A DNA stretch of 64,000 nt, taken from positions 124,001 through 188,000 of the forward strand of contig CAJJAZ010000006.1 in the NCBI GenBank assembly GCA_905182295.1. Direction: 5' to 3'. Shown here piece by piece: positions 9,979-18,182 of this stretch (position 1 is its first letter; every line of letters begins with the position of its first letter). The stretch is from an uncultured Flavobacteriaceae bacterium. GTDB lineage: Bacteria; Bacteroidota; Bacteroidia; Flavobacteriales; Flavobacteriaceae. The notes beneath the pieces are model-generated. The model searched no databases. It had not been told where the DNA came from and saw only the letters and a list, made by a program, of their open reading frames with translations. The position numbers and the translations under genes are program-made.

Positions 9979-11175
9979 ATGAATCCGACCTCACCTTTTA
10001 GCATAGAAGAACTCAAAACACAAGAAGAAAGATTAGAGATTCTCAGTAAAAAAGGGGACTTGAGTATTGGGGTGCCTAAAGAAGATCCTGCTTTTGAAAA
10101 AAGGGTTTGTCTTACCCCAGACGCAGTATCTGCTTTAATAGCTAATAACCATAAAGTCCTTATTGAGTCTGGAGCAGGCACAGCCTCAAGCTTTACCGAT
10201 GAAGATTACATAAAAGCTGGTGCATTGGTGACTAAATTCAAAAAAGAAGTTTTTGAGTGTCCGCTTATTTTAAAAGTGTCCCCCCCTAGCCTTTTAGAAA
10301 TTGAATTAATTAAACCCAATAGTGTGCTTATTTCTGCCATTCAGAAGAAAACACAGCAAAAAACTTATTTCACTGCTTTGGAGGCAAAAAAAATAACCGC
10401 TATTGGCTTTGAGTTAATCACGGACAGAGATGGAAGTTTTCCTGTGTTAAAATCTTTGAGTCAAATTGGAGGTACTGCTGCGGTACATATAGCAGCTGAA
10501 CTAATGTCCTCTTCCCATAACGGAAAAGGGCTTTTATTTGGTAATATGAGCGGAATACCACCTGTAGAGGTTGTTGTTTTTGGTGCGGGAACTGCTGGGA
10601 GTTATGCTGTAAAGTCTGCCCTTAACTTTGGGGCTTCAGTAAAAGTTTTTGACGCATCGGTCTCAAGACTTAGGACGCTACAGGACAGTTTAAATGTACC
10701 TATTTTCACTTCTACCCTACAGCCAAAAAACATTCTCAAGGCACTCAGAAGGTGTGACGTAGCTATTGGCGCTCAAATGGGCAAAAATCACAGCCCAATT
10801 ATTGTGCAGGAATCTATGGTGTCCCATATGAAAAAAGGAGCTGTAATCATAGATATGAGCATTGATCAGGGAGGCTGCTTTGAAACTTCAGAGCTCACCA
10901 CCCATCAAAAACCAACCATTGAAAAATTTGGTGTAATTCATTATTGTGTTCCTAATATTCCTGCCAGATATCCTAAAACAGCTACTGTTTCTATTAGTAA
11001 TATATGTCTCCCATACCTTTTGCAAATTGCTGAAAAAGGCGGTTTAGAAAATGCACTTAGATATGATAATGGTCTAAGAAATGGCTTGTATCTTTACCGT
11101 GGTATTTTAACCAATGCTGCTTTGGCAGAATGGTACGAATTGCCATTTAACGACATTAATTTTTTAATATTCTAG
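9979..11175 (+). CDS. Alanine dehydrogenase / NAD(P) transhydrogenase-like family
   Basis: N-terminal IGVPKEDPAFEKRVCLTPDAV, Rossmann VFGAGTAGSYAV, VIIDMSIDQGGCFETS. Confidence 0.88.
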   Translation: MNPTSPFSIEELKTQEERLEILSKKGDLSIGVPKEDPAFEKRVCLTPDAVSALIANNHKVLIESGAGTASSFTDEDYIKAGALVTKFKKEVFECPLILKVSPPSLLEIELIKPNSVLISAIQKKTQQKTYFTALEAKKITAIGFELITDRDGSFPVLKSLSQIGGTAAVHIAAELMSSSHNGKGLLFGNMSGIPPVEVVVFGAGTAGSYAVKSALNFGASVKVFDASVSRLRTLQDSLNVPIFTSTLQPKNILKALRRCDVAIGAQMGKNHSPIIVQESMVSHMKKGAVIIDMSIDQGGCFETSELTTHQKPTIEKFGVIHYCVPNIPARYPKTATVSISNICLPYLLQIAEKGGLENALRYDNGLRNGLYLYRGILTNAALAEWYELPFNDINFLIF

Positions 11176-11176
11176 C

Positions 11177-11566
11177 ATGCCCTTTATAAAAAGATTAGGT
11201 TATTTCTTGTTTGGATTGTCTATTGGTTTGGTTTTTTTAGCTTTTTTTTTAAATAAAAAAACCAAGGAAACAGGTACCTCATTTTGCTACCTACCCAACT
11301 GTAGGGTTTTAAAAGACATGAGGAGCAAACCAGTGTACTTTAGTGAAAGTATTGACCAAGATTTATTAAATAAAAATTTAGACAGCCTCACCATCAATTA
11401 CTTTTTCCTGGAGGGAGATGTTAACTTCTCTTTGAGCGACACAAAATCTGTTCCCTGTAGAACCTATGTCATAGCGGCTGAAATTGACAATAAAGAGGCA
11501 TTACTTACGGTTAAAAATTGCACCTCTAAGCTAGAAGTTCAAAAATTTGAATGGACTAAAGATTAA
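11177..11566 (+). CDS. Small membrane-anchored protein, DUF4258-like
   Basis: N-terminal TM helix; C-terminal CRTYVIAAEIDNKEALLTVKNC resembles DUF4258-type proteins. Confidence 0.65.
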   Translation: MPFIKRLGYFLFGLSIGLVFLAFFLNKKTKETGTSFCYLPNCRVLKDMRSKPVYFSESIDQDLLNKNLDSLTINYFFLEGDVNFSLSDTKSVPCRTYVIAAEIDNKEALLTVKNCTSKLEVQKFEWTKD

Positions 11567-11573
11567 GCTAGAT

Positions 11574-12743
11574 CTATTGAATTTTTCTTCTTTTTCTTTC
11601 TTTAGCCAAAAGATCTAATTCCCTGTTTGTTTGCCCAGCTACAGAAGTATTCTCTTCTGCACGCCTCATTAAATAAGGCATAACATATTTAACGGGTCCA
11701 AAAGGAAGGTATTTAGACACATTATAGCTGTTGGCTCCTAAATTATAGGAGATGTGGTCACTCATTCCATATAATTGACCAAACCATATTCTTGGGTCGT
11801 TTTTAGAAATACCCTTATTCTCCATAGCATTCATCAGTAAATAAGTACTTTCTTCATTGTGTGTACCTAAAAAAATAGCCATACGGTCTAAATGAGTTAG
11901 CATGAAATTAACCACTTCATTGAAATTTTCATCTGTGGCTTTCTTATTCTCGCAGATTGGACTCTTATAACCCTTTTCAGCAGCCCGAACACGCTCTTTT
12001 TCCATATAAGCGCCCCTAACTACTTTAACACCTATTTTAAAATCAAGTGAAATAGCGTATTCATTTAACGCTTTAATATAGGCAAGTCTATCCCATCTGT
12101 ATGCCTGTAAAGTATTGAATATAAGTACTTTGTCTTTATTAAACTCTTGCATCATTTCACACACCAACTGATCTGCAGCATCTTGCATCCAACTCTCTTC
12201 TCCATCTATGAGTAGCGGAATATTACAATGACTCGCTGCTACGCAAATAGACCTAAATCTTGTCTTAACCATAGACCAATCTTGTTTTTCCTGATCTGAA
12301 AGAGGCGCATTTAGTCCTACTTTTTCATAAAGGGATATTCGGCCTAATGCCGTAGGCTTAAAAACCACAAAAGGAATATGCTTTTTAGTAGTGGCAAAAA
12401 CAATAAGAGATTCTATTTTATGTTGGACCTGATCAAAATAAGTATCGTTTGACTTGCCTTCTACGGAATAATCTAATACAGAAAAAACATTTTTTGAATA
12501 CATAGCGTCCATTACTGGCTCACAATCGCGTTCATTTACACCACCGCAAAAATGATCAAATACAGTAGCACGTATTAAACGCTCCACTGGCAAGTTGGCC
12601 TTTAGCGCAAAATTTGTTACGGCAGTTCCAATTTTAACCAAAGGCTCCTTAGATATCAATTTAAATAAAAAATAAGCACGTTCAAGTGCTGTGTCTGACT
12701 TTACTGAAAAAGCAGTTGCAGTATCCTCAAAAATTCGCTTCAT
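11574..12743 (-). CDS. Proline dehydrogenase
   Basis: VKVVRGAYMEKER, FLGTHNEES, FGQLYGMSDH, YLPFGPVKYVMPYLMRRAEEN motifs. Confidence 0.93.
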   Translation of the reverse strand: MKRIFEDTATAFSVKSDTALERAYFLFKLISKEPLVKIGTAVTNFALKANLPVERLIRATVFDHFCGGVNERDCEPVMDAMYSKNVFSVLDYSVEGKSNDTYFDQVQHKIESLIVFATTKKHIPFVVFKPTALGRISLYEKVGLNAPLSDQEKQDWSMVKTRFRSICVAASHCNIPLLIDGEESWMQDAADQLVCEMMQEFNKDKVLIFNTLQAYRWDRLAYIKALNEYAISLDFKIGVKVVRGAYMEKERVRAAEKGYKSPICENKKATDENFNEVVNFMLTHLDRMAIFLGTHNEESTYLLMNAMENKGISKNDPRIWFGQLYGMSDHISYNLGANSYNVSKYLPFGPVKYVMPYLMRRAEENTSVAGQTNRELDLLAKERKRRKIQ

Positions 12744-12834
12744 TTATAACAATTTGTCAACGGATCAAATATAAGTACAGAATTTATAATCTGTAGTGAT
12801 TTTTTATCTTTATTTTGTACCAATAGCCCGTAAT

Positions 12835-13899
12835 ATGAAGTCCATAAAAACACCTAATTCAATGGTCCATTTTTCAGACATTGCCATTGAAAAAATGAAT
12901 GATCATCTGAGCAAAACAGATTACTCTACCGTTTTTATAATCGTAGATGAAAATACACATGAGCACTGTTTGCCCCTATTCCTTCCCAAAGTGGCGTCAA
13001 ATGCGGCAATAGAAATTATTGAATTAGAATCTGGAGAAGAAAATAAAAATATTGAAACCTGCACACAGGTTTGGAACGTGCTTTCGGAACTAGGTGCAGA
13101 TAGGAAAAGCTTAATGATTCATTTAGGGGGCGGCGTTTTGACTGACATGGGTGGTTTTATTGCAGCTACTTTTAAACGTGGCATACAGTTTATTAACGTA
13201 CCTACCACACTTTTAGCTATGGTAGACGCTTCTGTAGGAGGCAAAACTGGCGTTGATCTTGGTGCTTTGAAAAATCAGATAGGGGTTATTATTGAGCCTG
13301 AAATGGTGCTTATTTTACCTGAATTTTTAAATACCCTAGAAGAAAGACAGTTGAGAAGTGGGTTTGCAGAAATGCTTAAGCACGGACTAATCCAAGATCC
13401 TGCGTATTGGGAAATCTTATCTAAAACAAACCATTACAGAGATTTGTCTGCATTAATAAAAACTTCTGTTGAAATTAAAGCTGCTGTTGTCATTGAAGAT
13501 CCTACAGAACAACACAAAAGAAAGGTCTTGAATTTTGGACATACCTTAGGACATGCCATAGAATCTTATTGCCTTGAAAACAAGGATATAAAAACCCTGC
13601 TGCACGGTGAGGCTATTGCGATTGGAATGATTTTAGAAGCTTTTGTTTCCTATAAGACTTCTGGACTAGCGCTTGACGCAGCATTAGAAATTAAGAAGGT
13701 TTTTAACGCCCATTTTAGTAAAGTGCATTTCATTGAGCAGGATATAAATCAATGCCTTGATTATTTAAAATTTGACAAGAAAAACAGTCACGGAGAAGTA
13801 AAATTTGCGCTTCTTTCTAACATGGGAAAACCCGTTATAGATGTATTGGTTCCAGAAGAAACCATTAGAGAAGCTTTTTTGTTTTATCTAAACGACTAA
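12835..13899 (+). CDS. aroB: 3-dehydroquinate synthase
   Basis: LGGGVLTDMGGFIAATFKRG, VPTTLLAMVDASVGGKTGVD, NFGHTLGHAIE; start at 12835 more likely than 12796. Confidence 0.95.
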   Translation: MKSIKTPNSMVHFSDIAIEKMNDHLSKTDYSTVFIIVDENTHEHCLPLFLPKVASNAAIEIIELESGEENKNIETCTQVWNVLSELGADRKSLMIHLGGGVLTDMGGFIAATFKRGIQFINVPTTLLAMVDASVGGKTGVDLGALKNQIGVIIEPEMVLILPEFLNTLEERQLRSGFAEMLKHGLIQDPAYWEILSKTNHYRDLSALIKTSVEIKAAVVIEDPTEQHKRKVLNFGHTLGHAIESYCLENKDIKTLLHGEAIAIGMILEAFVSYKTSGLALDAALEIKKVFNAHFSKVHFIEQDINQCLDYLKFDKKNSHGEVKFALLSNMGKPVIDVLVPEETIREAFLFYLND

Positions 13900-14051
13900 A
13901 CAAATTTTTATTGAAGTCTTTATCGCTGTAATCGCTATTGTGTCAGTGAACACTATAAAAGTTTTTGTACTAGCAATTACTTTTTAGCTGTTACAGTACA
14001 TTTCATCATGCCAAATAAAAAAATAAAATTATTAGCGTTATTTGAAAAAGT

Positions 14052-14591
14052 TTAATTTTTCAAATAACGCGTTTCAATAATATTAAAATGGTGCATTAAA
14101 TGTCCTGATAAAATAAATCCTGAAGCAGCAACACCCATTTCAGAACCACTAGCCAAACCTTTGGCCTTGAGTTGCTGTGGAGAAAAACTCTTAAAAAGAG
14201 AAAGGGTAGATTTTCTAAGATCAATAAGCTCTTCTATAATTGACGCTAAAGTACGTTGGGCAGCATTAGAATTGGATACGTATGCATTTTCGTCAAAACC
14301 AGGGAGGACAGTATTATCGCCTCTTGAAAAACACAAAGACCTGTACTGAAAAATTCTTTCCGTGTCTGCCAAATGAATGAGCACTTCTGCGACGGTCCAT
14401 TTTAAAGGAGCATAAGCAACTTTAAGATCCGATTCGGTGAGTGTCAAAAACAAATGGTCTATTTGCAGTAAACCATTGGACAAGCTTTCTAAAAGTGTGC
14501 TGTCACCATTGTAATCTATATAAGACTTATAAAAAGGATTGTAGTCCCCGGAATTTAAATCTGAAATGGTAATCTGCTCTAGTGAGTTCAT
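14052..14591 (-). CDS. DinB-family (putative metalloenzyme) protein
   Basis: KWTVAEVLIHLADTERIFQYR and LSGHLMHHFNIIETRY His motifs. Confidence 0.85.
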   Translation of the reverse strand: MNSLEQITISDLNSGDYNPFYKSYIDYNGDSTLLESLSNGLLQIDHLFLTLTESDLKVAYAPLKWTVAEVLIHLADTERIFQYRSLCFSRGDNTVLPGFDENAYVSNSNAAQRTLASIIEELIDLRKSTLSLFKSFSPQQLKAKGLASGSEMGVAASGFILSGHLMHHFNIIETRYLKN

Positions 14592-15070
14592 TACAATTCA
14601 TTGAATATAGTATGCATTAAACGTTTTTTATCGTTAATGCTTTCTTCCAAAGAAATCATTGTTTCCGTTCTGCTAATTCCATCTATATCATCTATTTTAA
14701 AAATGATATTTTTTGCATGGTTGGTGTCTTTTGCTCTAATCTTACAAAAGATATTGAATTTACCTGTGGTAATATGAGCTACAGTAACGTTAGGAATAAG
14801 ATTCAATCGCTCTAAAACAAATTTAGTTTGGTGTGTTTTTTCCAAAAAGATTCCCACATAGGCAATAAATGCATAGCCTAACTTCTCATAATCAACCGTA
14901 AGTGAAGATCCTAGTATAATACCTCCTTCTTCCATTTTTTTTACACGTACATGAACTGTACCTGCAGAAATAAGCAATTTTTTTGCAATATCGGTGAATG
15001 GCGTTCTAGTATTGTCTATTAACATATCTAGAATCTGGTGGTCTATTTCATCTAACTTTATCTTACTCAT
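14591..15070 (-). CDS. Lrp/AsnC family transcriptional regulator
   Basis: N-terminal HTH (LDEIDHQILDMLIDNTRTPFTDIAKKLLISAGTVHVRVKKME) and RAM domain. Confidence 0.93.
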   Translation of the reverse strand: MSKIKLDEIDHQILDMLIDNTRTPFTDIAKKLLISAGTVHVRVKKMEEGGIILGSSLTVDYEKLGYAFIAYVGIFLEKTHQTKFVLERLNLIPNVTVAHITTGKFNIFCKIRAKDTNHAKNIIFKIDDIDGISRTETMISLEESINDKKRLMHTIFNEL

Positions 15071-15168
15071 AAGTAGGGTATTAAATTATCTAGCAAAAAT
15101 AATACAGAAATAGATATAATTCAATAAAATATGCGTTTTTTTAATAAAAATGCAATACTCTTAACAAT

Positions 15169-16287
15169 TTAGACACATATAGCTGCTACAATATCCCTAA
15201 TATTATGTAGAACAGTAGTTTGGAGATCCGATTTAAGAACGGACAAATCTACAATTCTATGAAAAGAGAACTTATTTTCCTGGTCAATAGCGTGAAATTC
15301 TGGTATAAATCTAATTTCACCAGCTTCTAAGACCTCCTTATATTGTATGGCCACTACACTGTCTTTAGGAATATGCTTATTCACTAAGTGGGGGTGAATA
15401 ACGCCTATATCTAAAAAGTTTTTCTGATTTTCTGGGATATCAAAATAGGCGTCTATTGGGTAACTACTATAAGATTCACAGGCTATAGAATTTACTGCTG
15501 AAAATAAGGCATGAAAAACCAATGCTCGGGAGACTTCTCTTTTGTAATCTTCAGGGTAGTGTCCTGCCTCAAAGAGTATCGTTGGCACACCCAGTTCTTG
15601 AAAATAATCACCCACACATTGGTTGTTAAAAGCGTCGTCGAACCTACCTATTTGATTTGGAATCATTTGTTGCAATGTATCATTGATCACTGCTATGAGC
15701 TTCATCGCTATTTCTCTAGATGGCGTTAAAGCGCAGTCTTTGTCTGCAGCAGGTGCTAGAAATGACATAGTAGCTGGCTTTGCAGGTGATCCAACACTGA
15801 AAATAGTCCTTTGGTCATGAAGGTTAAAACAAAAATCAGGAGATACATGGTCAAATACGGATTTTAAAAAAACACTTTCTGGTTGAGAAAAATCTTGAAA
15901 GTCTCTATTTAAGTCTACTTGATTCTTATTAAATCGTGTATATGCGCTTGCTCCATCTGGGTTAAGAATTGGTATAACAATTAGCGTGCACTGATTGAGT
16001 ATTTTATTGGATGTTTCGGAATCAGTGTTCAAAAAACCAATAAAATCTATTAATCCTTTGGTTGTAGTGGATTCGTTACCATGCATCTGAGACCACATTA
16101 AGATCGTTTTATTTCCAAATCCAAAACGGTAAACAGGAATAGAATTTCCATTTACAGACACACCAATAAGATCTTTAATAACAAAACTATCCCAACGTTC
16201 TGTGATTTGTTTTAGATCTGTCCATGGCAAATAGCGGCCTTCTATGGAAGGGTTTTTATAATTGAGGTGTGAAAAAGAATCTATCAA
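15169..16287 (-). CDS. M14-family zinc carboxypeptidase
   Basis: SQMHGNESTTT (HxxE), NPDGASAYTRFNKNQVDLNRDF, NLHDQRT, LFEAGHYPEDY. Confidence 0.88.
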   Translation of the reverse strand: MIDSFSHLNYKNPSIEGRYLPWTDLKQITERWDSFVIKDLIGVSVNGNSIPVYRFGFGNKTILMWSQMHGNESTTTKGLIDFIGFLNTDSETSNKILNQCTLIVIPILNPDGASAYTRFNKNQVDLNRDFQDFSQPESVFLKSVFDHVSPDFCFNLHDQRTIFSVGSPAKPATMSFLAPAADKDCALTPSREIAMKLIAVINDTLQQMIPNQIGRFDDAFNNQCVGDYFQELGVPTILFEAGHYPEDYKREVSRALVFHALFSAVNSIACESYSSYPIDAYFDIPENQKNFLDIGVIHPHLVNKHIPKDSVVAIQYKEVLEAGEIRFIPEFHAIDQENKFSFHRIVDLSVLKSDLQTTVLHNIRDIVAAICV

Positions 16288-16301
16288 AATATATTTATTA
16301 A

Positions 16302-16403
16302 TTACAAATGTAACAATTAGAATAATTACAATTGTAACTTACAATTATTTACATTTGTAATATAATTATCTCCTTCAAAACAGGATTTTGATTACATTTG
16401 TTA
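16302..16403. promoter_or_regulatory. Cluster of four palindromic operator-like boxes (TTACAwwTGTAA)
   Basis: TTACAAATGTAA (16302-16313), TTACAATTGTAA (16326-16337), TTACATTTGTAA (16349-16360), TTACATTTGTTA (16392-16403), in a divergent intergenic region. Confidence 0.7.
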
Positions 16404-16434
16404 CTTGCTGTAGTGGTGTTCATTATAAATAATA

Positions 16435-16461
16435 TTAAATTACTTATTATCAGTAATTTAA
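16435..16461. repeat. Perfect 10-bp inverted repeat, 7-nt loop
   Basis: TTAAATTACT-TATTATC-AGTAATTTAA. Confidence 0.75.
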
Positions 16462-16553
16462 ATTATCTTATCTAAAGTATTGATCAATATAATTACTTCA
16501 CAATTATTCAAATAAAATAAAATTACTATGATCATATAAATATTAAAGTTACA

Positions 16554-16997
16554 ATGATAAACAGTTCAGATTTCATAAAAAGATTACAAATAATCATTGA
16601 TTTTTATCAGCTTTCTGCTGCTACATTAGCAGATAAAATTGACGTACAAAGGTCTGGTATTTCACATTTATTGTCAGGAAGAAACAAGCCTTCTCTAGAG
16701 TTTGTTTTAAAGCTTATTAAGCAATTTCCAGAAGTAAATTTATATTGGCTACTCAATGGTGTAGGAAATTTTCCCGCTACCCTATCTGACACCATAGCGC
16801 CTAAAATCCAGGAGCCTATTATTTCAAAACACCTTAAAGAAAGCAGTCCTATTAACAAAGAAAAAGCGAATGAAATAACCAACCCAATTAATGAAGATAT
16901 AGTACGATCTATTCAAAACAAAAACCAAGGCGATATTGAATCCATTATTATTTGCTACAAGAATGGCAATTTTAAAGCCTATAAAAACATTGACTAA
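16554..16997 (+). CDS. XRE-family helix-turn-helix transcriptional regulator
   Basis: HTH: LSAATLADKIDVQRSGISHLLSGRNKPSLEFVLKL. Confidence 0.88.
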   Translation: MINSSDFIKRLQIIIDFYQLSAATLADKIDVQRSGISHLLSGRNKPSLEFVLKLIKQFPEVNLYWLLNGVGNFPATLSDTIAPKIQEPIISKHLKESSPINKEKANEITNPINEDIVRSIQNKNQGDIESIIICYKNGNFKAYKNID

Positions 16998-17022
16998 GCG
17001 CTTTTCTGCTTATTTTTAGACC

Positions 17023-17394
17023 ATGAAACTTATATATATCACAGTATTGGCATTAGTATTGATAGCTTGCAATCCTCCTCAAAGAAATTGCACTGACTTT
17101 AAAACAGGTAGTTTTGAATTTACAGCTGAAATTAATGGCGAAACCACCACCACTTCGTTTTTCAGAAACGACACCTTAGAAGTAGAAAATTTTAATGGCA
17201 AAATTGACAGTAGTAGCATTAAATGGGTCAATGATTGTGAATACATACTTAAAAATCTCCATCCGGTAAATACTGCTGAGGAAACTCCACTATTAATAAA
17301 AATTCTGACCACCTCAGAAGATCGTTACACTTTTGAGTATGGGACAGTTGGAAATGCACAAAAAGCCCGTGGAACTGCTGTAAAAATCAAATAG
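17023..17394 (+). CDS. Small predicted lipoprotein of unknown function
   Basis: Signal peptide with lipobox (LALVLIAC) then beta-rich 120-aa protein. Confidence 0.75.
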   Translation: MKLIYITVLALVLIACNPPQRNCTDFKTGSFEFTAEINGETTTTSFFRNDTLEVENFNGKIDSSSIKWVNDCEYILKNLHPVNTAEETPLLIKILTTSEDRYTFEYGTVGNAQKARGTAVKIK

Positions 17395-17396
17395 AC

Positions 17397-18182
17397 ATGT
17401 TTGAAATATTTTTAAGCCCAGACGCTTGGGTCGCGCTACTAACCCTTACTTTTTTAGAAATTGTTTTAGGGATTGACAATATTATTTTTATTTCCATAGC
17501 TGCAGGAAAACTTGCAGAGGGAGATAGAAAGAAAGCGACAAACATTGGCTTGGTACTTGCCATGGCGCTTAGAATCCTTTTGCTGCTTGGAATTTCTCTT
17601 TTAACTGCTTTAAACGAGCCATTGTTTCATTTTGACACCAAATGGATACAAGGAAGTATTAGCGGACAAGCGATCATATTATTTCTTGGAGGCTTATTCC
17701 TTCTCTACAAGAGTACCAAGGAAATACATGAGAAAATTGAAGACAAGACACATGATGCCAATCAGGTGGCCTCAAATCAAACCAAATCTTTAAGAGCAGC
17801 TATTGTTCAAATTACAGTCATTAATATTGTCTTTTCTTTTGACTCTATACTCACCGCTATTGGAATGACCAATGGGATTTCAAGCAATCCAAATGATGCA
17901 TTGGTGATTATGATCATAGCTGTCGTAATATCTGTGCTGATCATGATGTTGTTTGCCAAACCAGTAGGAGATTTTGTCAACAAAAACCCAACCATACAAA
18001 TATTAGGACTCTCCTTCCTAATTTTAATTGGATTTATGCTCACCACAGAAGCGGCGCATTTATCCCATTTAATCGTTTTTGGACAAAGCATAGGAAATAT
18101 TCCCAAAGGATACCTCTATTTCTCCATAGCTTTTTCACTCATGGTAGAGTTCTTGAATATGACTATTCGAAAGAAAAATTAA
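17397..18182 (+). CDS. TerC-family integral membrane protein
   Basis: LTFLEIVLGIDNIIFISI and VFSFDSILTAIGM TerC motifs, multiple TM segments. Confidence 0.93.
   Translation: MFEIFLSPDAWVALLTLTFLEIVLGIDNIIFISIAAGKLAEGDRKKATNIGLVLAMALRILLLLGISLLTALNEPLFHFDTKWIQGSISGQAIILFLGGLFLLYKSTKEIHEKIEDKTHDANQVASNQTKSLRAAIVQITVINIVFSFDSILTAIGMTNGISSNPNDALVIMIIAVVISVLIMMLFAKPVGDFVNKNPTIQILGLSFLILIGFMLTTEAAHLSHLIVFGQSIGNIPKGYLYFSIAFSLMVEFLNMTIRKKN

Noticed and set aside
13900-14051. Gap after aroB considered as a possible ncRNA or riboswitch
   Set aside because: No stable conserved-looking structure, tRNA-like fold or riboswitch motif could be recognised by eye.
17023-17394. Reading the small lipoprotein next to parC as a topoisomerase-related gene
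   Set aside because: The sequence is a short lipobox-bearing lipoprotein with no topoisomerase motif; any such label would come only from neighbourhood.
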